64,000 bases of DNA from Shewanella ulleungensis. Lineage in GTDB: Bacteria > Pseudomonadota > Gammaproteobacteria > Enterobacterales > Shewanellaceae. Positions 10,085 through 18,393 of this stretch are shown in pieces. The translations under genes were made by a program, and so were the position numbers. The notes below the pieces were generated by a model that saw nothing but the letters and a program-made list of their open reading frames with translations, was not told the DNA's origin and did no database searches. The number at the start of each line of letters is the position of its first letter. Position 1 is the stretch's first letter. The stretch spans positions 186,001 through 250,000 of the forward strand of contig NZ_BMQW01000002.1 of assembly GCF_014648315.1 (NCBI RefSeq). The letters are read 5' to 3'.

Positions 10085-10441
10085 TTACGGAACGACAAAG
10101 TCAAAACGAAGATGACAACTACCGCAGTAGTTTTCAGACTTCTGGTGTACGTTGTGGCATTTCGCACAGTCGGTTTCGGTGCCAAAATGTCGGTTTTCAT
10201 GTGGGTTTGTTGGTTTTACATCTTTGGTTTTTTTTGCCAATTTTTCAGTGTTATGACATTTGATGCATTTGGTCATAGTGACCGCTTCGCGTTGTTCGGC
10301 GTTACCATGGCAGCTGGCACATTTGAGCCCTTTAGCTGCATGGGTTTGGTCGAGTAATGCGGGTGTTTCAGCCATTGTACTGCTTGCGAAAAAGCTCAAT
10401 GCAAGACAAAGCATGATGTTGCGCAGTGTTAATTTTTTCAT
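10085..10441 (-). CDS. Periplasmic tetraheme cytochrome c (cytochrome c3-like)
   Basis: The 118-residue precursor has a signal peptide cut after STMA. Four CxxCH haem-binding motifs follow: CASCH, CIKCH, CAKCH and CGSCH. Additional histidines (for example in DQTHAAKG, NPHENRHFG and NVHQ) can be distal ligands. Size and motif spacing match the separate haem subunit, or the haem domain, of flavocytochrome c fumarate-reductase-type enzymes. The flavoprotein gene lies directly upstream, so this is most likely the electron donor that passes quinol-derived electrons to it. Confidence 0.9.
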   Translation of the reverse strand: MKKLTLRNIMLCLALSFFASSTMAETPALLDQTHAAKGLKCASCHGNAEQREAVTMTKCIKCHNTEKLAKKTKDVKPTNPHENRHFGTETDCAKCHNVHQKSENYCGSCHLRFDFVVP

Positions 10442-10508
10442 AATGTTATTCCATCATTCTGTTTAAAAGGTGCCAAAGGTTTGGCAGCCATTTATTTGTT
10501 TTTGGGTT

Positions 10509-12185
10509 TTATAATTTAGCGACGTACTTACCTGCTAAGTAACCAAATGTGTAGCAACGTCCTAATGACAAACCGAATACGGTGAGTGGGTAGTCGACAC
10601 CGCCATAGAAGCCACCGCCAAGGTTACCGATAACAAATAAACCGCCAATTTTGTTGCCGTCTGCATCCAGTGCTTGATGGTTTTTGTCCACGAGCATGCC
10701 TGAACACAAGGTTGAGATACGCATGCGGCGATGAATGCCGTAAAAAGGTGCTTTCACTACTGGCAGCATTTTTGATGAAGGCTTGCCAAAATCATCATCT
10801 TTGCCGGTTTTGCATAGCTCGTTGTAGCGCTTCACATTGGCAACGAAGGTTTTAGGGTCGCATTCAAGTTTGACTGCGAGCTCTTCTAAGGTATTGGCTG
10901 AGTAGGTATTAATTTGAGACTCGTAAACGCCAATCTTTGGTGATGGATCTTCAGGCATGTAAACTTTCATCTGCTCTGGCGAGTAGAGTTTGCCTGGCCA
11001 GTTCGCTGCTTGTTCCATGTAGTTCGCGTCGAAGACTTGCGAGTAGTGACCGGCATTTTCTTCATCACGTAGATAGTTATTCATCAGTGACATAGCAACG
11101 GTTTCATTGACGAAGCGCTCACCTTTGCGGTTGACGGCAAGGAACGGCATATCACACATTGACGCAGGGCCTGCATCAAAGTCATGGAGCATTTTGGTGT
11201 GGCCAATTGGTTCGATAACGCCGCCTGCCCAATATGCCATTGAGAAACCGTCACCGGTACGATCCATTTGTTTACGTTCAAAGTTTTTCAAATCAGGGAT
11301 GAAGAAGTTACACATTGCTTCGTTGTTTTGGTAATCACCTGAAGACAAAATCACGCCTTTTTTGGCCATGTATTTGTGGTATTTACCGTCACGGTCTTGG
11401 GCGATAACCCCAATCACTTTGCCTGAGTCATCTTGAACAAGTTGCTGAGCTGGCATGTTGAAGAAGAATTTAACCCCAGCTTTTTCTGCCACTTTAGCTA
11501 AATCACGCATGCCGTCACCTGTGGTGTAAGGCTTAGGTCCACAATATGAGGTAACAAAGTTAAGTTTATGTTCGGTAACTCCATGAATGCCATGTTGTAC
11601 TTTAGTGCCTTGGTCAACGATTTGTGCGCCACCTTTTTTAGCGCGGTCGATCACCCATGAAACGGCTTCACCAGAGTTGTATGCCCATTCTCTCACGAGT
11701 TCAGGGTGACAGCGGTGGGCACTGTCGCCCATTAAGCGGTTTACCATGGCTTCTACTGCGGCTTTGTCACTGTTGGCTAAATCGATGCCAGATCCTGTAT
11801 TACCTTGCGAAACCACAATGGCTTGCTTTTGCAATACCGCTACTTTGGCACCGTTTTCAGCAGCAGATAACGCAGCGGGTACACCAGATGCACCTGCACC
11901 AACGACAACGACATCAAATGTTTGAGTTGAAACAATATCTCTGTCAGAAATCGGTTTCGGTTTTGGCATGAATTCGAGCGTTGCACCACCATCTGAGCTC
12001 TTGGCCGTTTTAACGCAATCATCTGTTGAGGCTGTGGCCATGCTGCCAGTAAGACCTGTAAAAGCTACGGCGCCAGTACCCATAGCGGCACGAGTTAAAA
12101 AACTGCGTCGTGAAAGACCATTTTGCAGGACATTGCGGGTATATTGGTCGATTTCATTCGACTTGTTTGAATCATTTTTACTCAT
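10509..12185 (-). CDS. Tat-exported FAD-dependent 2-enoate reductase (flavocytochrome c flavoprotein)
   Basis: A 558-residue flavoprotein of the fumarate reductase/succinate dehydrogenase family. The N-terminus has a twin-arginine signal (SRRSFLTRAAMGTGAVAFTG). A dinucleotide fold follows (VVVVGAGASGVPAALSAAEN), then a GDGFSMAYWAGG segment and RFVNE, and a C-terminal FAD segment GLFVIGNLGGGFYGGVDYPL. Where true fumarate reductases carry HANRLGG with the substrate-binding arginine, this protein has GGVDYPL. That resembles the GxYP segments of respiratory reductases acting on bulkier enoates. It is probably a periplasmic C=C reductase using the adjacent tetraheme cytochrome. AAGGAG precedes the start. 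The esterase neighbour suggests hydroxycinnamate-type substrates, which is inference. Confidence 0.85.
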   Translation of the reverse strand: MSKNDSNKSNEIDQYTRNVLQNGLSRRSFLTRAAMGTGAVAFTGLTGSMATASTDDCVKTAKSSDGGATLEFMPKPKPISDRDIVSTQTFDVVVVGAGASGVPAALSAAENGAKVAVLQKQAIVVSQGNTGSGIDLANSDKAAVEAMVNRLMGDSAHRCHPELVREWAYNSGEAVSWVIDRAKKGGAQIVDQGTKVQHGIHGVTEHKLNFVTSYCGPKPYTTGDGMRDLAKVAEKAGVKFFFNMPAQQLVQDDSGKVIGVIAQDRDGKYHKYMAKKGVILSSGDYQNNEAMCNFFIPDLKNFERKQMDRTGDGFSMAYWAGGVIEPIGHTKMLHDFDAGPASMCDMPFLAVNRKGERFVNETVAMSLMNNYLRDEENAGHYSQVFDANYMEQAANWPGKLYSPEQMKVYMPEDPSPKIGVYESQINTYSANTLEELAVKLECDPKTFVANVKRYNELCKTGKDDDFGKPSSKMLPVVKAPFYGIHRRMRISTLCSGMLVDKNHQALDADGNKIGGLFVIGNLGGGFYGGVDYPLTVFGLSLGRCYTFGYLAGKYVAKL

Positions 12186-12325
12186 TTTAAAACTCCTTTA
12201 CCCCTCACGGCTCGAGGCAGATCCGTCATCAAGACTTTGATATAGAACCCGGTCATAACCGCTTAGAACGACTGTTTTCTACTAACTTAAGTAGGTTTGT
12301 TCAAAAAGTAGATAAAGCCTTTGTT

Positions 12326-12341
12326 ATTAGTCATGACTAAT
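12326..12341. promoter_or_regulatory. Perfect 16-base palindrome between flavoprotein and gntR genes
   Basis: ATTAGTCATGACTAAT is exactly self-complementary and lies 141 bases before the flavoprotein start, in the 460-base divergent gap. The GT-N4-AC core with flanking T/A is compatible with FadR-type GntR operators, so the divergent GntR protein is the natural candidate to bind it. The rest of the gap (12186-12645) is AT-rich, with a weaker CAAAAT/ATTTTG inverted repeat near 12428-12444 and no gene. Confidence 0.5.
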
Positions 12342-12645
12342 TTTTACTCTCCACTTTCGATACGTTAAATGTATGACATATAACGTTTCACAATAAGCGT
12401 TGGTTGTTAAATTTTTGCAGCCATCCGCAAAATTAATTATTTTGTGACTTGCTGCTTAAATAAGCTATTTGTGAAACAGCAGGGCTCCTAGCAGGAGTTT
12501 TTGATGAGGTAAAGAGGGTTGCGAGGTTATTTAATCTATTGTTTTTTAAAGGGGAATTATATTTACTGCTTTAGGTTTAACAGTAGTACTCTTTGGTGGT
12601 GACGCTGTGTTACAATTGGACGATAAAGTAGCGTAAGGACGTATT

Positions 12646-13362
12646 TTGAATAACTTCAAACCAATCAAGCAGATAAAGGCATCTGATGAAGTTTTTAATC
12701 AGCTCAGAGAAGCTATTTTCTCAGGGCGATTTTCCGCGGGTGATAAACTGCCCTCGGAGCGCGAGTTGATCGAAAAATTTGCCGTGAGTCGCACGGTTGT
12801 TAGAGAAGCGATAAAATCGTTAGAAGCCCGCGGACTTGTGGTCATTAAGCAAGGCGCTACTGGCGGTGCTTTTGTAAAAGAAATGACATTTGATCGGTTA
12901 AGTAGTGACTGCAACGATTTGTTCTTTTTAGGTAAAATGTCATTTAATGAGATCTGCCAAGCGCGTTTACATATTGAACCCATTGTTGCTGGTCTTGCGG
13001 CAAAACACTGTACTCCTGAGCATGCTAAATTGTTACTCGAGGCGAATGCCAATGAAAGCCTGACATTGGAATACCCTGAAACTGTCATGCTAAGAAGCAA
13101 AATTCATTATTTGCTGGCAGATATGTGTAATAACCGCTTTTTAACCGCTATTGATAAGTCATTGATTCAGTTAGTGGGTTCAATTTCCAGTAAGTTTCAA
13201 CCTGATACTGATAAAATACATCCCCCGGGCATGCATCATTCTATTATTGATGCTGTGATTGCAGGCGATGAGGCTGGTGCAGAGCAAGCAATGAGAGCGC
13301 ATTTATTAGACTTTTTAGTCTTACTTGATGGCATTGAAGAAGAATATCGACATACTCAATAG
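12646..13362 (+). CDS. GntR-family regulator, FadR/FCD subfamily
   Basis: The 238-residue protein has an N-terminal winged helix (EVFNQLREAIFSGRFSAGDK, LPSERELIEKFAVSRTVVRE, AIKSLEARGLV). A C-terminal all-helical FCD domain follows, with the metal-site histidines plausibly in RLHIEP, SKIHYLLADM and MHHSIIDAV. The start is TTG, supported by AAGGA seven bases upstream; no in-frame ATG occurs before the DNA-binding domain. FCD regulators generally respond to small carboxylates. Its divergent position points to control of the flavoprotein-cytochrome-porin-esterase cluster. Confidence 0.88.
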   Translation: MNNFKPIKQIKASDEVFNQLREAIFSGRFSAGDKLPSERELIEKFAVSRTVVREAIKSLEARGLVVIKQGATGGAFVKEMTFDRLSSDCNDLFFLGKMSFNEICQARLHIEPIVAGLAAKHCTPEHAKLLLEANANESLTLEYPETVMLRSKIHYLLADMCNNRFLTAIDKSLIQLVGSISSKFQPDTDKIHPPGMHHSIIDAVIAGDEAGAEQAMRAHLLDFLVLLDGIEEEYRHTQ

Positions 13363-13566
13363 CATTCATATTTATCTATTTTAGCTTGGACTTTTAGCCA
13401 CATTTTTACTGTTTGGGATGAGTTGATAATCCTACTTTTATTCTCCTCGCAATGCTATTTGGACACTTAACTGGCAATATCAAGTATGTACTATTGAATA
13501 GATGCGCGTGATTTGACCTATAGCATCGCTTTGTCTTTACGGACCCTTATTGACTGATTGCATCAA

Positions 13567-14100
13567 TTAATTACCAGGTGCCTCTAGTGTATTGAGTAAT
13601 TTTCTCAATAACATATCAAGTTGATTTTTTTCTTGTTCAGAAAAGCTTGCGTTCATCAATCTGTGACTTTCCTGCACCTTAACAACAATTTCTTCTATGA
13701 CCTGTTTACCTTTTGCGGTTAACTGCACACGCTTGACTCGGCCGTCTTCTGAAGAAGGGCTTCTGGATATTAAGGCTTTTTGTTCAAGTCGGTACAGTGC
13801 TTTGGTTAAGCCGCCGGAACTGATGAGCATGTAGTCCATAATTTGTGTGGGCATCAGTAGGTGTGGTGCGGGGGTTCTTCTTAGCGCAGTGAGTAGCCCA
13901 AAATCAGAGGTCTGCAAACCATACTCAGCCATTACCTTACTGCGCTTTTCTTCATTAATAGATTGAATTTTATCAATTAATGGTAGTGATTGCATCATGT
14001 CTTTATAGGCTTCTGGCCAGTTTTCTTCCATTAAAGAAAGAAAGGTTTCAAACTTCTCTATCATCGCTGTCGCTTCATTAATATACGATTGAATCGTCAT
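13567..14100 (-). CDS. MarR-family repressor
   Basis: A 177-residue winged-helix regulator. The recognition region is MDYMLISSGGLTKALYRLEQ with wing SPSSEDGRVKRVQLTAKG, the standard MarR DxR wing. The start at 14100 is preferred to a start 90 bases upstream because that extension would cross two operator-like sites and overlap the divergent gene. It faces a Bcr/CflA efflux gene over a 75-base gap, a classic local repressor and pump arrangement. The ligand is unknown. Confidence 0.88.
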   Translation of the reverse strand: MTIQSYINEATAMIEKFETFLSLMEENWPEAYKDMMQSLPLIDKIQSINEEKRSKVMAEYGLQTSDFGLLTALRRTPAPHLLMPTQIMDYMLISSGGLTKALYRLEQKALISRSPSSEDGRVKRVQLTAKGKQVIEEIVVKVQESHRLMNASFSEQEKNQLDMLLRKLLNTLEAPGN

Positions 14101-14102
14101 TG

Positions 14103-14120
14103 TATCTTGCTGGAAAGGTA
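14103..14120. promoter_or_regulatory. MarR operator candidate 1
   Basis: TATCTTGCTGGAAAGGTA, an imperfect palindrome, is nearly identical to the site at 14135. It lies immediately upstream of the marR start, so it would give autorepression. Confidence 0.65.
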
Positions 14121-14134
14121 AGCTCAAGGTAATA

Positions 14135-14152
14135 TATCTTCCTGGAAAGATA
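14135..14152. promoter_or_regulatory. MarR operator candidate 2
   Basis: TATCTTCCTGGAAAGATA reads TATCTTTCCAGGAAGATA on the other strand. It lies 32 bases (about three helical turns) from site 1 and 24 bases before the pump start, so one repressor could control both genes. Confidence 0.65.
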
Positions 14153-14175
14153 ATAATTGATGTTGGTGAGGTGTT

Positions 14176-15363
14176 ATGTCTAAGGGGCATTTTGTCTTTT
14201 TGATGGCGTTGGTGATGGCCGCGGGCCCTTTTGCGGTTGATGCTTATTTGCCAGGAATCCCCTCCATGTCAGAGTATTTGGGTGTGGGTATTGATTCTGT
14301 TGCCACGACGGTCAGTTTTTATTTTGTGGGTATGGCGTTGGGCCAGCTTATTGGTGGTCCGCTTGCAGATCGCTTTGAAAAACGCAGCATTATTGTGGGT
14401 GGCTTGTTGCTCTATGCCTTGAGTTCGTGGGTTATTGCTTCTGCCAGTGACCTTAATGTGATTCAAATTTCGCGAATTTTTCAAGCAGTTGGTGGTGGAT
14501 TTGCAGGTGTGTGTGTTGCGCCGTTAGTTAGGATGAGAGAGAGCGGAAATGCCGCAGCAAAACTGTTTGGCTTAATCGCACTTATTATGGTGCTCGCTCC
14601 GGCCATTGCCCCGAGTATTGGTGCGCTAATTCTGTTAACAGGCAAGTGGCAGAATATTTTCTATTTTACCGCGGGCTATGCAGTGTTTGTCGCGATCCTT
14701 GTGGCTAAGTCATTACCTCAATGCCCCACTAAAACTCAGCAAGCGAAAATCCCTGCGTATCGGCGTTATCTGTTAGTGATGAAAAACACCACAGCCATGC
14801 GCTACTTGTTGGTACAGGCGTGCGGCTATAGTGTCATGATGGTGTTTATCACTAATGCCTCATTTATTTACCAGGTTCAGTTTGGTTTGAGTGAACAAAT
14901 ATTCGGATTGGTGTTTGCCGCTAATACGGTGATGAACATATTGGTAAATAGAAGCAATTCAACATTACTTAACCGTAAGCCGGCCCATACATTGTTGCGA
15001 GTGGCCATTTTGTGTCAGGCATTTTTTGTGTTGCTGTTACTCAGCTTTACTGTGTTTGACGCTTCGTTGTATCTGTTTGTATTTGGCATTATGGGAGCCG
15101 TAGGTATGCTTGGCGCTATTATGCCCAATGCTAATGCGTTGTACATGAGTCAGTTTACCGAAAATACCGGCTCAGCATCAGCATTGTTAGGGGCAGGGCA
15201 GTTTACCGGTGGCGCGTTAATGGGAGGGCTGACAACCCAAATTTATAACGGGACTTTATGGCCTGTGGTGTTAGTGATGTTGATGTTAGTTATCGCAGCC
15301 AATATTTTACTGCCAAAAGGTAAAAAGGAAGCTGCTTTAGATTGCGCCGAACATCGAGGCTGA
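14176..15363 (+). CDS. Bcr/CflA-type MFS drug efflux transporter
   Basis: The 395-residue protein has about 12 hydrophobic segments. The Bcr/CflA signature opening is PFAVDAYLPGIPSM, followed by the MFS loop GPLADRFEKRSIIVGG between helices 2 and 3 and RIFQAVGGGFAGVCVAPLVR in helix 4. It would export drugs or metabolites by proton antiport in the inner membrane. The start has GGTGAGG close upstream. It is divergent from marR with two shared operators. Its stop codon lies inside the long hairpin at 15359. Confidence 0.9.
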   Translation: MSKGHFVFLMALVMAAGPFAVDAYLPGIPSMSEYLGVGIDSVATTVSFYFVGMALGQLIGGPLADRFEKRSIIVGGLLLYALSSWVIASASDLNVIQISRIFQAVGGGFAGVCVAPLVRMRESGNAAAKLFGLIALIMVLAPAIAPSIGALILLTGKWQNIFYFTAGYAVFVAILVAKSLPQCPTKTQQAKIPAYRRYLLVMKNTTAMRYLLVQACGYSVMMVFITNASFIYQVQFGLSEQIFGLVFAANTVMNILVNRSNSTLLNRKPAHTLLRVAILCQAFFVLLLLSFTVFDASLYLFVFGIMGAVGMLGAIMPNANALYMSQFTENTGSASALLGAGQFTGGALMGGLTTQIYNGTLWPVVLVMLMLVIAANILLPKGKKEAALDCAEHRG

Positions 15364-15400
15364 GGTGTTTACTTAACAAAAGGTAAGTAAACACCTCAGC
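15359..15400. terminator. Long perfect hairpin over the end of the efflux gene
   Basis: GCTGAGGTGTTTACTTA and TAAGTAAACACCTCAGC form a perfect 17-base stem with an eight-base loop. The left arm contains the stop codon of the efflux gene. There is no T tract, so it may act as an mRNA 3-prime protecting structure more than a classical terminator. Confidence 0.6.
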
Positions 15401-15426
15401 TACATTCAATTTAGTTGGGTGATGCT

Positions 15427-15462
15427 GAGCTAACTTGCCCTCAATGGCGGGCAAGTTAGCTC
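15427..15462. terminator. Second perfect hairpin between convergent genes
   Basis: GAGCTAACTTGCCC and GGGCAAGTTAGCTC pair perfectly over 14 bases with an eight-base loop. It lies 26 bases after the previous hairpin and 38 before the end of the convergent serine hydrolase gene. No strong T run follows on either strand. Confidence 0.5.
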
Positions 15463-15499
15463 GTGAACGTGTGGGGGATTGCAGTGTAGTCGATGCTCT

Positions 15500-16693
15500 T
15501 TATTGTAATGACGCCACAATTTCTCGAAAGAATGCGATGGTTTCGTGTTTTGAATTTAACGCATCAAGAAAGCCTAAATCGGCACTGTTTTTTACAATCA
15601 CCACATTGTGTTGTTGGTTCACATAAATGTATTGCCCGTATACGCCAACACAAAAGAACTCGCCTTGCTCGGCTTGTGGCGGTAACCAAATTTGGTAGCC
15701 GTAACCTAACTTATCGGCTTGTGGTTTAAGGTATTCCGCTTGTGGTGTGGTGGCGGCTTTTATCCACTCTGCAGAGACGATTTGCATACCATTAAATGCG
15801 CCATTGTTAAGTAATAATCGGCCAAAGCGGGCGTAGTCGCGGGTGGTAACATTTAAGCCGCCTAAGGCAAAAGCAGTACCTTGGGAGTCGGTAAGCCAAT
15901 AGGCATCGCTTTCCATGCCGATGGTGTTCCACAGGTTTTGTTGGATCAGTTCGACTAATGATTTATCAGTAACGCGCCTGAGTATCATGCCAATCACGTG
16001 GGTGTCCATGCTGACATAATGAAATACTTTGCCTGGGGTGGACTCATTAACCAGTTCACTGGTCATTTGATCTAACGAGCCGCCAATAGCCAGTACTCGG
16101 CCCATTTTGTTTATGTCAGAATTAAAATCTAGATAGTCTTCGTTCCACTTAACCCCAGACGACATTTGCAGTACGTGTTCAACTTTAACGTTGCCATACC
16201 CAGAGCTAGCAAGCTCTGGCAGATAAAAGCCAACGGTTTTGTTGATATCAATGTTGCCTGCATCGACTTGCATACCAAATAATATCGACACAAAGGATTT
16301 GGCCATCGACCACGAAATCCGTTTGTCGTCACTTTGGGTACCTAAATAGTATTGCTCGAAGGTGATGTTGTCGTCTTTTAGCACCAATAAGGCGGTTGTT
16401 GCTCTGCGGTTGAGAAACTCATCGGTAGGGGTTGTGTTACCTCTATAACTAAATGATTCAGGCAATGGTGTTAAGTTAACGTTGAATACATCGTGTTTGC
16501 CTTGTTTAACGATTTTTGTGTTAAAAAAGACATCCTTCATGTGAGAGAAATTATTTACCACTAGGGATTCATCAAATAGGGTGACTACGCTGTATAAGCG
16601 ATTGACGCTTTGCCAATTATACGCGACAAGAACGATGACAATAATAAAGATGCTGAGTAAGGCAGCTTTGATTAACTTAAACAAAGTCGACAT
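15500..16693 (-). CDS. Membrane-anchored serine hydrolase, class C beta-lactamase fold
   Basis: The 397-residue protein has one N-terminal membrane helix (about residues 8-26: KAALLSIFIIVIVLVAY), probably an uncleaved anchor, and a periplasmic serine hydrolase domain. The SxxK nucleophile motif is SMAKS. The second motif is YVSMD, in place of the YxN of true AmpC enzymes, and GYGYQIWLPP precedes the C-terminal strand. Proteins of this type are usually esterases or peptide hydrolases and are rarely resistance enzymes. It converges on the efflux gene. Confidence 0.82.
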   Translation of the reverse strand: MSTLFKLIKAALLSIFIIVIVLVAYNWQSVNRLYSVVTLFDESLVVNNFSHMKDVFFNTKIVKQGKHDVFNVNLTPLPESFSYRGNTTPTDEFLNRRATTALLVLKDDNITFEQYYLGTQSDDKRISWSMAKSFVSILFGMQVDAGNIDINKTVGFYLPELASSGYGNVKVEHVLQMSSGVKWNEDYLDFNSDINKMGRVLAIGGSLDQMTSELVNESTPGKVFHYVSMDTHVIGMILRRVTDKSLVELIQQNLWNTIGMESDAYWLTDSQGTAFALGGLNVTTRDYARFGRLLLNNGAFNGMQIVSAEWIKAATTPQAEYLKPQADKLGYGYQIWLPPQAEQGEFFCVGVYGQYIYVNQQHNVVIVKNSADLGFLDALNSKHETIAFFREIVASLQ

Positions 16694-17280
16694 TGATGTT
16701 TCCAGATAAATAAAATGCAGGTGATATCACTAACCTATAGCCATCACCCACATAAATCAAATACTTAACTTACTTGTTATTACCGGCCTTGAACGTTATG
16801 TCATTTGTGTTGAAATACTCACAATATCTCCATGTGATAAAGCTGATTTTGTTCAAACTTTATTCGAAAATCGCCGTTTGATTTACCGCCTATATGTGTT
16901 CATTTTTTTGAGAGCCAACACCGTTGAGGTGTTTATGCTTGCTGTTATTCACCTTGCTGCCATTGGCTAATCTGTTATACGAGCTGTTTTGATTCACATT
17001 TATTTAACCAAGTAGTTACATGTTTATCTATTGCTAAAGTAGGTAGTAGTAATGCGTTACACATTATATGTAATGTATTGCATTGAAAAATATCATTAAT
17101 TTTATATTTTCGGTTTATTTTAGCCTTTCATTACTTTAGAGTATGCGCCGCTAGGAAAGCACGTAGGCTAACAGTACGGTTAGGCAACGTTTGAGGTAAA
17201 GGATGAACCCATTTGGTTAATCCACTCTATTTATCTGCTTGAATCACCTAGCGTAAAATAATCAAATAAAGGAATGATTG
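16694..17280. other. 587-base intergenic region
   Basis: AT-rich upstream region shared by the leftward serine hydrolase gene and the rightward beta-barrel gene. I see no gene, strong hairpin or clear operator. It ends with AAAGGA, the ribosome-binding site of the following gene. The length would leave room for a small RNA, but nothing supports one. Confidence 0.5.
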
Positions 17281-18030
17281 ATGAAAAACGTTACTGCATT
17301 AGCACTAGTCTTAGGTTTTGCTGCACTACCAGCTGTAGCTGCACAAGATGCGCCATTTCACCACGAAGCAGGTTTAGAATATTCTGCTAATACTGAAGAG
17401 TTTGGTGATGGTTTATGGGATCTAAACTACCGTTTCTATGTTGACTCTGTATCGCAAGAAAAAGGCCCATATGCATTAAATGGCTTTTTAGCACAATCTT
17501 CAAATGTGGGTGCTAGCTATTCAATGATTGATGATGCTGACCTTGATATTTTCTCGGTTGATGGCACGTATGTTTTCGATTCAAAGTGGTTTGTTGGCGC
17601 GGCAATTCAACGTTACGACGCGGGTGCTTTTGATACTGATACGTACAAACTTGATGTAGGTTACTACTTTAACGACAGCTCTAAAGTAGCTGCATTCTAT
17701 GTTGATGGTAGCGATATTGATTCTATTTATGGTCTTGAAGTTCGTAGCTTTATCGATCTAAAAAGCACTACAGGTATCGACTTAGGTGCAATGTGGACTC
17801 ATACCGATGCTGACGATATGTTTAACGTAAACGCTGACTGGTATGTAACCAAAGCATGGTCTGTTGGTTTAGGTTATGCAGATGACGGTTTTGACGATAA
17901 CTTTACGGCTAAAACCGCTTACTGGTTACGTATGAATGACGCTTTTTCTGCTACGTTTGAACTATCAAAAGTACTTGATTCTGACGTAGACGGTTTCGGT
18001 GCTGCAATTGGTGTTGTTGGCCGTTTCTAA
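17281..18030 (+). CDS. Small outer-membrane beta-barrel protein (putative porin)
   Basis: The 249-residue precursor has signal peptide MKNVTALALVLGFAALPAVAA. Short alternating beta strands rich in Asp, Tyr and Gly follow, ending WRxx...GVVGRF with a terminal phenylalanine, as expected for outer-membrane insertion. The start at 17281 has AAAGGA eight bases upstream. Vowels of similar design occur as unassigned putative porins in marine gammaproteobacteria. The long upstream region and clean terminator suggest a single, well-expressed gene. Its substrate is unknown. Confidence 0.75.
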   Translation: MKNVTALALVLGFAALPAVAAQDAPFHHEAGLEYSANTEEFGDGLWDLNYRFYVDSVSQEKGPYALNGFLAQSSNVGASYSMIDDADLDIFSVDGTYVFDSKWFVGAAIQRYDAGAFDTDTYKLDVGYYFNDSSKVAAFYVDGSDIDSIYGLEVRSFIDLKSTTGIDLGAMWTHTDADDMFNVNADWYVTKAWSVGLGYADDGFDDNFTAKTAYWLRMNDAFSATFELSKVLDSDVDGFGAAIGVVGRF

Positions 18031-18096
18031 GCTAAAAACTTATAATAAAACTCTATCAATATAAGCTTATTGATATTGATCATCTCCCCCGTATTT

Positions 18097-18121
18097 GGAG
18101 CCCTAACCAGGCTCCTTTTTT
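18097..18121 (+). terminator. Intrinsic terminator of the beta-barrel gene
   Basis: GGAGCC and GGCTCC close a seven-base loop, followed by six T residues. Confidence 0.85.
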
Positions 18122-18393
18122 GTTTTATATGAACTCATGATTAAATGCGCATTGACTAGTTAACGTACTTTAAACGTGTCAGAATTTGCAATATTGTTTG
18201 AAATGACTGAGTAGTATAAGGTATTTCTATTGCTGAATGCGGCATAAACCTCATTTATAAAGTGTGGTTATTCACGCGAAGAAAATTGATACAGATAAAT
18301 GTTAAATGCCCAATAAATAATAATTTTATGGTCACTTGGCGAGTATTTAACTAAGCTAGTAGCTGTGGCACGCTATGAGAATTGGGGGCGCTA

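Noticed and set aside
10076..10466. Plus-strand open frames opposite the tetraheme cytochrome gene
   Set aside because: They are shadows of a strongly conserved CxxCH cytochrome in the opposite frame and have no ribosome-binding site.
12428..12500. CRP or FNR site in the flavoprotein promoter region
   Set aside because: TGTGA and similar half-sites appear, but the second halves do not match, so I did not call them.
15500..16693. True class C beta-lactamase
   Set aside because: The protein has a membrane anchor and YxS in the second motif in place of YxN; the fold is shared with many non-resistance hydrolases.
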